Source: an uncultured Alphaproteobacteria bacterium (GTDB lineage Bacteria; Pseudomonadota; Alphaproteobacteria; HIMB59; GCA-002718135). From it: DNA of 64,000 nt. Where the stretch lies: assembly GCA_902574475.1 (NCBI GenBank), contig CACGNZ010000004.1, positions 16,739 through 80,738 of the forward strand, written 5' to 3'. Positions within the stretch are counted from its first letter, which is position 1, and each line of letters opens with the position of its first letter. The position numbers and the translations under genes were made by a program. Positions 41,543-50,497 of the stretch are shown here, in pieces. The notes under the pieces were generated by a model, which was given only the letters and a program-made list of their open reading frames with translations, was not told the DNA's origin and searched no databases.

Positions 41543-42247
41543 TTAAAATAATGTTTTAAATCTTGTTATCAAAATCCAATAAACCACTGAAAACACATGA
41601 TAGTATCTTATTTTTTTACCTTCATCATATCTTCTAGCATCATAATTTATACCTATTTCATAAATTTTTTTAGAATTTTTCATTAAGAAAGTTAGAATCT
41701 CTGCATGCTGACCCCATTTAAATGATTTCAATTTTTCTACCATTAGATTATTTTTTTTATAAACAATGTAACAACAATATATATCTGAGAATGTTGTATT
41801 ATTTAGAACATTAAATAATATTGTTATAAATTTGTTACCAACCATATGCCAAAAATTTAGCACACTTCTTTGATTACCTATAAACCTACTACCTATAACA
41901 AGATCTGCATTATATTTCTCGATTTTAGTTAAAAACATTTTTAGGTCAAAAGGATCATACTCTAAATCAGCATCTTGAAATACAACATATTCAAAATTTG
42001 CTGATTTTAACCCCTCTATTACTGCTTTACCTTTTCCACTATTTTTTGAAAGATTAATAAGTTTTGTATATAATTTTGTATTCTTTTCTAAAATCTTCTG
42101 AGTGTTATCAGTCGATCCATCATTTATAATAATTATTTCAATCTCTGCATCATTTTTGAGAACACTTATTTTTTGAAGAATGCTCAAAATAGTTTTTTCT
42201 TCGTTAAAAACTGGTACAATTATACTTAATCTAATTTTATTTTTCAC
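41543..42247 (-). CDS. Glycosyltransferase family 2 (DPM1-like)
   Basis: Protein of 234 aa with the GT-A fold: SIIVPVFNEEKTI at the N-terminus, IIINDGSTDNT, and the DxD-type FQDADLEYDP. No C-terminal membrane helices, so it resembles polyprenyl-phosphate mannosyl/glucosyl synthases of the soluble DPM1 type. Such enzymes feed lipid-linked sugars to GT-C membrane transferases, which fits the GT-C-like protein in the same run. It is divergent from the adjacent tRNA. Confidence 0.85.
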   Translation of the reverse strand: MKNKIRLSIIVPVFNEEKTILSILQKISVLKNDAEIEIIIINDGSTDNTQKILEKNTKLYTKLINLSKNSGKGKAVIEGLKSANFEYVVFQDADLEYDPFDLKMFLTKIEKYNADLVIGSRFIGNQRSVLNFWHMVGNKFITILFNVLNNTTFSDIYCCYIVYKKNNLMVEKLKSFKWGQHAEILTFLMKNSKKIYEIGINYDARRYDEGKKIRYYHVFSVVYWILITRFKTLF

Positions 42248-42293
42248 TAGATAACAATATTTTAATTTTCTATAAAGTAAACAAATTAGTAAA

Positions 42294-42383
42294 GGAGAGA
42301 TGTGAGAGCGGTTTAATCAGCACGCTTGGAAAGCGTGTGTAGTAGTAATACTACCGAGGGTTCGAATCCCTCTCTCTCCGCCA
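42294..42383 (+). tRNA. tRNA-Ser(GGA)
   Basis: A complete 90-nt class II tRNA. Acceptor arms GGAGAGA and TCTCTCC pair perfectly, discriminator G precedes an encoded CCA, the anticodon stem is CACGC/GCGTG with loop TTGGAAA (anticodon GGA, reading UCC/UCU), a long variable arm is present, and the T-arm is GAGGG-TTCGAAT-CCCTC. An SGNH protein gene starts only 13 nt after CCA. A decayed second copy lies at 43525-43594. Confidence 0.97.
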
Positions 42384-42396
42384 GATATAAATCGTA

Positions 42397-43524
42397 ATGA
42401 AAAATTTTGTTTCTAATATATTTTCTATTTTGATCATTACTATATTGCTAGATTTATTTCTTACATATTTTATATTTTCTAAATTTAATTTTAATGAAAA
42501 AATTTATCCAAAGCTAGATCATAGGATCGCCAATATAAACTACCATCATTCATTTAGAGAAAATGTTTCTACTTATGATTATTGGGGTACATACAGATAT
42601 ATTTTTAAAACTAATTCTCTTGGTTTTAAGGATAGATATAATAGAGAAATTAAAAAACTTACAAATTCAAAAAAAAGAGTAATTATTATAGGAGATTCAT
42701 TTACTGAAGGGATAGGTTATGAATATGACAATACGTTTGTTGGACTTTTAGATAATCATATGCTTAATAAAAATATTGAAATACTAAATGCTGGTGTGGC
42801 CAGTCAATCACCTATAATTTATTTTAAAAAAATAAAATATCTACTTGAGGAAAAAAATATTAATTTCGATGAACTGATAGTTTTCTTGGATATTTCTGAT
42901 ATACCTGACGAATACTATTATAATATTGATTTCAATAATTATCAGAATAAACATTTTAATTTAAGGGAATTTCTTCAAGAATTTTTAATTAAAAAATCGA
43001 CATTATATTTATTTTTTGATGTAATTTTTGATAAAATAAATTTAAAAAAAGAAAAATATATTTCAAAATATAAAGCATCTAAAGAATTTAATTTAGATTT
43101 TTTTAAAACTAATAATGAGAAAATCAATTTATACAAATCTTTAAATGTTAAACGTGGCATGTGGAGTCATGATATTAATGCGTGGAATCTACATGGTACA
43201 AAAGGAAGAGAGCTTGCAGATCTATATTTAAGTAAACTTTTTGATTTATGTAAAAAAAATAAAATCAAATTTACGCTTGCAATATATCCGTGGCCAATTC
43301 ATATCTTTTATGATCACGACTCAAGTTTTCACAGAGATTATTGGGCTGATTGGGCAAAAAACAAAAATATAAAATTTATTGATTTTTTTAATTATTTTTT
43401 GAATGATAATTCTGAAGAAACAATTGAAAATTTTTTTATCAGCGGTGATATACATTGGAATAAAGATGGTCATATTTTTGTTCACGAAATAATGATGAAA
43501 GAATATTTTAAAAATATGGAATAA
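42397..43524 (+). CDS. Membrane-anchored SGNH/GDSL-family protein
   Basis: A 375-aa protein with an N-terminal membrane segment (about residues 8-30). Block I is IIIGDSFTEG near residues 96-105 with the nucleophile Ser. The C-terminal block SGDIHWNKDGH near 348-358 supplies the Asp/His pair. Such proteins often act as O-acetyl esterases or acetyltransferase partners on polysaccharides. It starts 13 nt after tRNA-Ser, leaving no room for its own promoter. It ends one base before the tRNA remnant. Substrate unknown. Confidence 0.75.
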   Translation: MKNFVSNIFSILIITILLDLFLTYFIFSKFNFNEKIYPKLDHRIANINYHHSFRENVSTYDYWGTYRYIFKTNSLGFKDRYNREIKKLTNSKKRVIIIGDSFTEGIGYEYDNTFVGLLDNHMLNKNIEILNAGVASQSPIIYFKKIKYLLEEKNINFDELIVFLDISDIPDEYYYNIDFNNYQNKHFNLREFLQEFLIKKSTLYLFFDVIFDKINLKKEKYISKYKASKEFNLDFFKTNNEKINLYKSLNVKRGMWSHDINAWNLHGTKGRELADLYLSKLFDLCKKNKIKFTLAIYPWPIHIFYDHDSSFHRDYWADWAKNKNIKFIDFFNYFLNDNSEETIENFFISGDIHWNKDGHIFVHEIMMKEYFKNME

Positions 43525-43594
43525 TTTCTAATCAGGATGCTTGTTAATAGTGTATAGTAGCAACTGCGGGGTTCAACTTCCTCTCTTTAAACCA
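43525..43594 (+). pseudogene. Decayed partial copy of tRNA-Ser
   Basis: About 70 nt align with the intact tRNA from the D-arm to CCA. Shared runs include TAATCAG, GCTTG, TAGTAG, GGGTTC-type T-arm sequence, CCTCTCT and the terminal CCA. Substitutions break the anticodon stem and the acceptor pairing, the acceptor 5' strand is missing, and the position matching the anticodon reads GTT. By eye about two-thirds of positions agree. Not a working tRNA; either an old integration scar or a duplicate. Confidence 0.7.
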
Positions 43595-43659
43595 AAACTT
43601 TGTTATTTAAATGGTATTTTAATATACTTTTTTAAAGATACTTACTTTAGAATTATAAT

Positions 43660-44730
43660 GTGATTAAAATTTTCAAGGTAATTACTATTAATTTAATTAT
43701 TTTATTTATATTACTAATTGTAATTGAATTAATTTTTGGAAGCTGGTTTAAAAAAAATAATATTGGCAGTTTATTAATTCCAAAACAACAATCTAATTTA
43801 ATTACAAATTTTCCATATAAATCTGAAGATGTTGGAATTTATACAAGAGATCAATATGGTTTTAGAGCAAATAATTATGATTTAAAAGATATAAATATCC
43901 TAATACTTGGAGGTAGCACAACAGAAGAAAGAGAAGTAGATGATCAAAAAATTTGGACAAAAATTTTTGAAAAAAATCTCAAAAAAAACTTGAAAGTATT
44001 AAATGCAGGAATTGGAGGTCAAACATCATTAGGTCATAAAGAAATGTTTAATTTGTGGTTTAATAAATTTGATACATTATCTCCAAATTTTATTGTTGTT
44101 TTTTTAGGAATAAATGATGCGTTATATTTAGTAGAAACTATGACCCAGCAAAAAAATTTAAATATTTTTCCTCCCAGTAAATTAGAAATTGGAAGAAATA
44201 TTAATAACTCAAATAGAGATGCATTAATACATATCAGACAATCAGATAAAATTATTCAATATATAAAAAATAATAGTATACTTCATACATTATATCTAAT
44301 CATAAAAGGAAATTTAATATCTAATAAGTATAAAATAAATTATAACGATGATATTAAAACTTTTGAACCTTACAAAACTAAATCGCCAAAAAATGTAATG
44401 TTAAGTGAGGGTTACTTAGATCAATTTGAAAATTATTATCATAATAATTTATTAAAAATTTATAATTATACTAATGAATACAATTCTAATCTTATTTTAG
44501 TAACTCAATTAGTATCAAGTAAACATTGGATTAAAGAATATTTAGAAATAATAAACAAATTTACAATATCTTTTTGTAAAATAAAAAAAATAAATTGCAT
44601 TGATCTAGAAAAAAAAATATTAGGTCTTAATGATAATTCCTTTTATGATGGTATTCATACAGATACAAATGGTTCTAAGATTATTGGTGAGTTTATTGCT
44701 AAAGAGTTCAATAAATTAATTATGGAGTAG
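43660..44730 (+). CDS. Membrane-anchored SGNH-hydrolase-like protein, second gene
   Basis: A 356-aa protein with one N-terminal membrane segment (about residues 6-27). Block I is ILILGGSTTEE near residue 83, block III is FLGINDAL, and block V is DGIHTDTNG near residue 330, giving the Ser/Gly/Asn/His set of SGNH hydrolases. The start is GTG. It is only distantly similar to the preceding SGNH gene. Likely works on surface glycan in the periplasm; inferred from context. Confidence 0.75.
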   Translation: MIKIFKVITINLIILFILLIVIELIFGSWFKKNNIGSLLIPKQQSNLITNFPYKSEDVGIYTRDQYGFRANNYDLKDINILILGGSTTEEREVDDQKIWTKIFEKNLKKNLKVLNAGIGGQTSLGHKEMFNLWFNKFDTLSPNFIVVFLGINDALYLVETMTQQKNLNIFPPSKLEIGRNINNSNRDALIHIRQSDKIIQYIKNNSILHTLYLIIKGNLISNKYKINYNDDIKTFEPYKTKSPKNVMLSEGYLDQFENYYHNNLLKIYNYTNEYNSNLILVTQLVSSKHWIKEYLEIINKFTISFCKIKKINCIDLEKKILGLNDNSFYDGIHTDTNGSKIIGEFIAKEFNKLIME

Positions 44731-44772
44731 TTCTTTAAATTTTAAGAAATAAATAATCAAATTTTTATATTT

Positions 44773-46749
44773 TTAAATTTTTTTACACCAAAACTGATAC
44801 ATACCAGAAAAAATTCTAGGATTATTTTTTTCATACTCTTCCCATTTATTTAAATTATAAATATCATTATTTTCATCATAAACTTCTTTGAATTTTTTTA
44901 TTACGTATGTATCTTCAAAACCCAAAAATTTTATATTTAAATCTTTCATATATTTTTCTATTTTTGGAATAGTAAACCTATGTTCTTTAATATGAAATAG
45001 TAAATCCCTTACTCCACTAGTTGAATAAAAATCTGGACTATATTTAATACTGTCCCATTTCGTATTAGGATTATCAAAAATATCTTTTCTAAAATTAATA
45101 ATATTTTTTTGTGTAGTTTTGATTTTTGAACTATTTATTTTTTCTCTTATATTTGCAATATTTTCTCGAGCTTTTTCACTATATAAACCAATTAACATTA
45201 AAGCATCTTTTTTTAAACAATCAGTCAAGCTCTTCCATCCTGCTAGTGGATCATCCATATGATGCAGAACACCAACTGACTCTATTATATCGAATTTTTT
45301 ATCTAATTTTCTTAAGTCTAATAAATCTCCTTGAATAAAATTTATATTTTGACAATTTAATTCTTCAGCTTTTCTTTTTGCATATGCTAAACTATTAAAA
45401 CTAAGGTCTAAGGCAAAAATTTCTGCGTTTTTGTATTTAGAAGCTGTAGTTATAGCGTGTTGTCCAGTACCACATCCCGCAATTAAAATTTCTGTATTTT
45501 TAGAAAACTTTATTTTTTTCAAATCTAAGTCTAAATTTATATCCGAAATTACTTCTTTTATAACTTTAGGCTCAATACTTAAACCAAGATTAGTCCATCT
45601 AGGATATGGATTTTCTTCATATTGATTTTTGACTTTTATTGAGACACTATCATTAATCTCTTTAATTGATTTTATTTTTTGAATATGTTTTTTTTCTTCA
45701 TTATAATTTCTATATTGTAATATAAATGTTTCTTTTAATTCATTTGAAGGATTTATTTTTTTACACCAATCAAAGCTAAATAATGGAGAATAACAAGATA
45801 AGATAAGTATCTCTAAATCATTTATTTCTTTGCTATTAATATTATTTTTAATTCTTTCGTTAATCATATTAACTTTAAATTTTTCTTCATCTGTTTCAAA
45901 ATATACATATTCATTTAAAAAACATTGTGCTGATAATGAAATTAAGAAATTCAAATAAATTTTTTTAAAATTTAAATTATAAATCTGATTTAAAATTTCA
46001 TTTCTAATTTTTATGAAATTTTTTTCAAAATAATAATTAGGAATAGGACAAACTTTCATAAATTGTAACAAAAGTTTATTCTCATTTAACAACTCTATAA
46101 TTTTATTTAAATTTTTTGGATAGTTTTTATTTTTTATTAACGAAAAACTATCTTTCAAATTTGTATTTAAAAATAAACCATTTATTACATTTGTAGCTAT
46201 AGCACTTGGCCTAACAATTATTTTTTTTTCAAGAAGATATAAAAAAAACTTGTTTATGTATTTATTCTTTTCATCTAATATGAAATGCTGCAGTACCCCT
46301 GCTAAATTATAAAATGCTCTAACATAGTTTGGATTTATTTTTATAGTTAATATATAATATTCTAATGCCTTCTTATTTAAATTTTTTTTTCTAAAAATAT
46401 TTCCTAAATTATTGTATGCTTTGTAATAGTTTTGATCTATATCAATTACTTTTTTATAATTTTCTATTGCTTTATCTTCTTCGCCCAGCTTATTATAAAT
46501 ATTTGCTAGATTATAATAACCATCATTGTATTTTGGACTTAAACTAACAACTTTAATAAATATTTTTTTTGCTAAAATATAATTTTTAAGTTCAGTGTGA
46601 ATTACACCTGAAATATTATTAACTAAAATCGAATCAGGATATTCTTTAAGAATTTTACTAGAAAAATTAATGGCTTCTAAATAATTTTTTTGATTATAAA
46701 GGAGTATAATTTTTTCAATTGTTTTTTTATCAGGTTCTTTTTTAATCAT
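44773..46749 (-). CDS. TPR-repeat protein fused to SAM-dependent methyltransferase
   Basis: A 658-aa protein in two parts. Residues about 5-160 hold roughly four TPR repeats (GYYNLANIYNKLGEEDKAIENYKKV and similar). A middle region without recognised motifs follows. From about 415 a class I methyltransferase carries ILIAGCGTGQHA and SVGVLHHMDDP. TPR-methyltransferase fusions occur in marine alphaproteobacteria, often near surface-glycan genes, but the acceptor is unknown. It lies 1 nt after the yejF-like stop side of the transporter run, on the same strand. Confidence 0.75.
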   Translation of the reverse strand: MIKKEPDKKTIEKIILLYNQKNYLEAINFSSKILKEYPDSILVNNISGVIHTELKNYILAKKIFIKVVSLSPKYNDGYYNLANIYNKLGEEDKAIENYKKVIDIDQNYYKAYNNLGNIFRKKNLNKKALEYYILTIKINPNYVRAFYNLAGVLQHFILDEKNKYINKFFLYLLEKKIIVRPSAIATNVINGLFLNTNLKDSFSLIKNKNYPKNLNKIIELLNENKLLLQFMKVCPIPNYYFEKNFIKIRNEILNQIYNLNFKKIYLNFLISLSAQCFLNEYVYFETDEEKFKVNMINERIKNNINSKEINDLEILILSCYSPLFSFDWCKKINPSNELKETFILQYRNYNEEKKHIQKIKSIKEINDSVSIKVKNQYEENPYPRWTNLGLSIEPKVIKEVISDINLDLDLKKIKFSKNTEILIAGCGTGQHAITTASKYKNAEIFALDLSFNSLAYAKRKAEELNCQNINFIQGDLLDLRKLDKKFDIIESVGVLHHMDDPLAGWKSLTDCLKKDALMLIGLYSEKARENIANIREKINSSKIKTTQKNIINFRKDIFDNPNTKWDSIKYSPDFYSTSGVRDLLFHIKEHRFTIPKIEKYMKDLNIKFLGFEDTYVIKKFKEVYDENNDIYNLNKWEEYEKNNPRIFSGMYQFWCKKI

Positions 46750-46750
46750 T

Positions 46751-48328
46751 TTATATAACTGAAGAAATTAGTTTCTTAGTGTATTCTGACTTGGGTGAAT
46801 TAAAAATATCTTTACTTAAATTTTCTTCAACAATTAATCCTTCTTTTAAAACAATAATTTTATTAGCAATAGCTCTTATAACTCGCATATCATGACTTAT
46901 AAAAATGTAACTTAAGCTTAATTCTTTTTGTAGTTTATTTAATAGACTTATTATTTGATTTTGAATTGTCACATCTAAAGCAGAAGTAGGTTCATCTAAA
47001 ATTAGTATCTTAGGTTCTAAAATTAAAGCTCTCGCAATTGCAATTCTTTGTCTTTGACCTCCAGAAAACTCATGAGGATATTTTTCTATTGTACTTTCAT
47101 ACTCTAAACCAACTTTTTCCAAAATATTTTTTAATTTTATTTTTTTTTCTACCAAGCTAATATTTGGATAATGAACCATTAAACCCTCTGATAAAATATC
47201 TTCGATATTCATTCTTGGACTTAGAGATGAAAATGGGTCTTGAAATACAACTTGAATGTCTTTTCTTAATTCTAATACCTCTCTTTTATTTAAATCATTT
47301 AAATTTTTATTATTTATTATTATTTCTCCTTTAGACTTTATTAATTTAAGAATTGCCAAAATAAGAGAAGTTTTTCCTGATCCTGATTCGCCTACAACAC
47401 CAATAGTTTCGCCAATTCCTAAATTAAAGCTAACATTCTTAATTGCTTTTACATAATCAATTGTCCTTTTAAGTAATCCTTTTTTTATAGGATACCAAAC
47501 GTTTAGATTCTTAATATTTATTATTGATTTATTTTTTTGATTAATGTTATCTTTAATATTATTTTGAGTTGATACTAATTCTTTTGTATATTTATTTTCA
47601 GGATTATTAAATATTTTTTCTTTTGTTCCAAATTCAATTACTTTGCCATTTTTCATAACATATATGTAATCTGATAATTTTTTCACAACAGAGAGATCAT
47701 GGCTTATGAAAATCAAAGACATACCCATTTTTTTTTGAATATTTTGTAATAACTCTAAGATTTGTAATTGTATTGTTACATCTAAAGCTGTAGTTGGCTC
47801 ATCTGCTATTAATACATCTGGTTCATTTGCAATACTCATCGCAATCATAACCCTTTGTCTTTGTCCACCAGATAGTTCATATGGATAAATTTTTGGTCTT
47901 GATGAAATATCACTAAGTCCAACTTCATTTAGTAATTTTATAGTTCTGTTTTTTGCTTCTTTTTTACTTAAAGAATTATGAGTAGTAATAATTTCTTCAA
48001 TTTGTTTATTTATTGTATGTAAAGGATTTAAACTTGTCATTGGTTCCTGAAATATTGTTGAAATTTTATTTCCTCTTATATTTTGAATTTCTTTTTGACT
48101 TAAATTTAATAAATTTTTGTTATTATATTTTATTTCTCCTGTCTTGATGTTGGCTCCATTAGGCAATAATTTTAATATACTTAGAGCTGATAATGTTTTA
48201 CCTGACCCAGATTCTCCAACAATTGCTGTAGTTTTACCTTTTACTACATCAATATTTACATTTTTAACTACTTCAGTAAATTTATTAAAAGCTATACTTA
48301 AATTATTTATTGATATTACTTTTTCCAT
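46751..48328 (-). CDS. yejF: Peptide ABC transporter, duplicated ATP-binding protein (YejF-like)
   Basis: A 525-aa fusion of two ABC ATPases. Each half has Walker A GESGSGKT (38-45 and about 315-322), signature LSGGQRQR or FSGGQRQR, and Walker B ADEPTTALD or LDEPTSALD. This double ATPase is typical of the YejABEF system for oligopeptides and microcin C-like compounds. It energises the YejB/YejE pore and follows yejE after 1 nt. Confidence 0.93.
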   Translation of the reverse strand: MEKVISINNLSIAFNKFTEVVKNVNIDVVKGKTTAIVGESGSGKTLSALSILKLLPNGANIKTGEIKYNNKNLLNLSQKEIQNIRGNKISTIFQEPMTSLNPLHTINKQIEEIITTHNSLSKKEAKNRTIKLLNEVGLSDISSRPKIYPYELSGGQRQRVMIAMSIANEPDVLIADEPTTALDVTIQLQILELLQNIQKKMGMSLIFISHDLSVVKKLSDYIYVMKNGKVIEFGTKEKIFNNPENKYTKELVSTQNNIKDNINQKNKSIINIKNLNVWYPIKKGLLKRTIDYVKAIKNVSFNLGIGETIGVVGESGSGKTSLILAILKLIKSKGEIIINNKNLNDLNKREVLELRKDIQVVFQDPFSSLSPRMNIEDILSEGLMVHYPNISLVEKKIKLKNILEKVGLEYESTIEKYPHEFSGGQRQRIAIARALILEPKILILDEPTSALDVTIQNQIISLLNKLQKELSLSYIFISHDMRVIRAIANKIIVLKEGLIVEENLSKDIFNSPKSEYTKKLISSVI

Positions 48329-48329
48329 A

Positions 48330-49358
48330 TCAATTAAAAGTCTTTCTTGGATCTAAAGAGTCTCTAATTGCTTCACCAACAAAAACTAGAAGGCCTAACA
48401 TTAGTCCTAAAGTTAAGAAACTTGTAATTCCAAGCCAAGGAGCTTGTAAATTATTTCTTCCTTGATTAACCATTTCTCCCAAGGATGCAGATCCTGGAGG
48501 GAGACCAAAACCTAAAAAATCAAGACCTGATAATGCTGTTACTGATGCACTTAAACTAAAAGGAAGAAAAGTAACAGTAGCGATAGTTGCATTTGGTAAC
48601 ATGTGTCTTATTATAATTTTTGTATTTGAAACTCCTAATGCTCTTGCTGCTCTTATATAATCAAAATTTCTTGCTCTTAAAAATTCTGCACGAACTACGC
48701 CAACATAGCCCATCCAACTAAAAAGTAATAATATAATTAGTAGCCACCAAAAATTTGGTTGAATTACACTAGCTAAAATTATTAAGACATACAAAGTTGG
48801 TATAGCTGACCAAACTTCCATAAATCTCTGAAAAAATAAATCTGTTTTTCCACCAAAATAACCTTGGATAGCTCCAGCTGAAACTCCAATAATCATTGAA
48901 AAAAATGTTAGAGTAAATCCAAACAAAACCGATATTCTGAAACCATATATTAATCTTGATAGTACATCTCTTGCTTGATCATCAGTGCCAAGCCAATTTT
49001 TATTTGAAGGTGGCGAGGGCGCAGGTGCAGATAAATCTCTTATTATAGTATTATAAGAATAAGGAATCAGAGGCATAATTATCCATCCTTTTTCTTCAAT
49101 CAAATTTTTTACATATGGATCCTTGTAATCAGCTTCAGTTTCAAAATCTCCACCAAATGTTGTTTCTGAATAAAAAGAAAATACTGGATAATAAAAGTTT
49201 GAATCATATTTTACTAATAATGGCTTCTCATTTGCAATAAAATCAGCAAAAAGAGAAACAAAAAATAAAAAAGAAAATATCCAAAAAGAATAGTAACCTC
49301 TCTTATTACTTCTAAAGTTATTTAATCGTCTTTGATTTAATTTAGATAATTTCTTCAT
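48330..49358 (-). CDS. yejE: Peptide ABC transporter permease (YejE-like)
   Basis: Inner-membrane permease of 342 aa. It has a first membrane helix, a long periplasmic insert with aromatic-rich YPVFSFYSETTFGGDF typical of YejE, and five further helices with the EAA-type loop RAARALGVSNTKIIIRHMLPN. LGTDDQARDVLSRLIYG is a family hallmark. It shares one base with yejB, so the subunits are translationally coupled. Confidence 0.94.
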   Translation of the reverse strand: MKKLSKLNQRRLNNFRSNKRGYYSFWIFSFLFFVSLFADFIANEKPLLVKYDSNFYYPVFSFYSETTFGGDFETEADYKDPYVKNLIEEKGWIIMPLIPYSYNTIIRDLSAPAPSPPSNKNWLGTDDQARDVLSRLIYGFRISVLFGFTLTFFSMIIGVSAGAIQGYFGGKTDLFFQRFMEVWSAIPTLYVLIILASVIQPNFWWLLIILLLFSWMGYVGVVRAEFLRARNFDYIRAARALGVSNTKIIIRHMLPNATIATVTFLPFSLSASVTALSGLDFLGFGLPPGSASLGEMVNQGRNNLQAPWLGITSFLTLGLMLGLLVFVGEAIRDSLDPRKTFN

Positions 49359-50458
49359 TATCTTGATTCAAAATCTATTCTTGGATCGATGATTGAGTAC
49401 ATAAAGTCACCAATGATTCCCATAACTAAACCTAGTAATGAAAAAAAATACAGCGTTGCAAATATGACAGGATAATCTCTAGTTAAAGCAGCTTCGTATC
49501 CAAGTAACCCTAGTCCATCTAAGGAAAAAATAACCTCTATAAACAGTGAACTTGAAAAAAGAATTCCAATAAATGCTGATGGAAACCCAGCAATTACTAT
49601 TAACATTGCATTTCTAAATACATGACCATAAAGAACCTTTCTTTCAGTTAAACCTTTAGACCGTGCTGTAATTACATATTGTTGATTTACTTGATCAAGA
49701 AATGAATTTTTTGTTAAAAAAGTCAATCCAGCAAACCCACTTACAATCATTGCTGTTAAAGGCAGTGCTAAATGCCAGAAGTAATCTACTATTTTTTGAA
49801 GAAATGTTAACTCATCAAAATTTTCAGAAAATAAACCTCTTAAAGGAAAAATATCATAAAATCTTCCTCCTGCAAAAAATACGATCAGTATTACGGCAAA
49901 TAAAAAATTTGGAATTGCATAACCAATAGTTACAATAGAACTTGATATTATATCGAACTGTGATCCATCCTTTATCGCTTTTCTTATACCGAGGGGAATA
50001 GATATTAAATATACTAATAAAGTTGTCCATAAACCAAGTGATATAGAAACTGGCATTTTATCTAAAACGATAGAAGTAACTTTTTGATCTCTAAAAAAAC
50101 TTTCACCAAAATCAAAAGTTAAATAATCTTTTAACATTTTCATGAACCGTTGATGCGCTGGTTTATCCATGCCATACATCTTTTCTATTTCTTTTATAAT
50201 ATCTGGATCGAGGCCTTGTGCTCCTCTATATTTACTATCGTTAACTGAACTAGAATTATCTCGATTAAATTCTAAGGTCTCACCCTCACCGCCCCCTGAA
50301 AAACGAGCTGTTGACTCAACAGCTGTACCAGTCATTTGTGCAATCATTTGCTCTACTGGGCCTCCAGGAACAATTTGGATGATTGCAAAATTTATAACCA
50401 TTATTCCAAAAAGTGTTGGGATAATTAAAAGAAGTCTTTTTATTAAGTAAGCACCCAT
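49358..50458 (-). CDS. yejB: Peptide ABC transporter permease (YejB-like)
   Basis: Inner-membrane permease of 366 aa beginning [20 protein letters not shown]. The Gly/Ser-rich insert ([12 protein letters not shown]) after the first helix and the EAA loop [20 protein letters not shown] are characteristic of YejB. Forms the pore with YejE. Gap to yejA is 39 nt. Confidence 0.94.
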   Translation of the reverse strand: MGAYLIKRLLLIIPTLFGIMVINFAIIQIVPGGPVEQMIAQMTGTAVESTARFSGGGEGETLEFNRDNSSSVNDSKYRGAQGLDPDIIKEIEKMYGMDKPAHQRFMKMLKDYLTFDFGESFFRDQKVTSIVLDKMPVSISLGLWTTLLVYLISIPLGIRKAIKDGSQFDIISSSIVTIGYAIPNFLFAVILIVFFAGGRFYDIFPLRGLFSENFDELTFLQKIVDYFWHLALPLTAMIVSGFAGLTFLTKNSFLDQVNQQYVITARSKGLTERKVLYGHVFRNAMLIVIAGFPSAFIGILFSSSLFIEVIFSLDGLGLLGYEAALTRDYPVIFATLYFFSLLGLVMGIIGDFMYSIIDPRIDFESR

Positions 50459-50497
50459 ATTGTGCTATTTTATATTATTTCTAATAAACTTTAATAA

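Noticed and set aside
43525-43594. The remnant as a functional second tRNA (anticodon GTT)
   Set aside because: The 5' acceptor strand is missing, the anticodon stem does not pair and the T-arm is damaged.
44731-44772. TTCTT/AAGAA hairpin after the second SGNH gene as a terminator
   Set aside because: Only about five A/T pairs with a mismatch and no distinct U-tract; too weak to call.
36906-46749. Transposase, integrase or phage gene in the glycan island
   Set aside because: No ORF in the region carries transposase or recombinase motifs and no flanking direct repeats were seen beyond the tRNA-like remnant.
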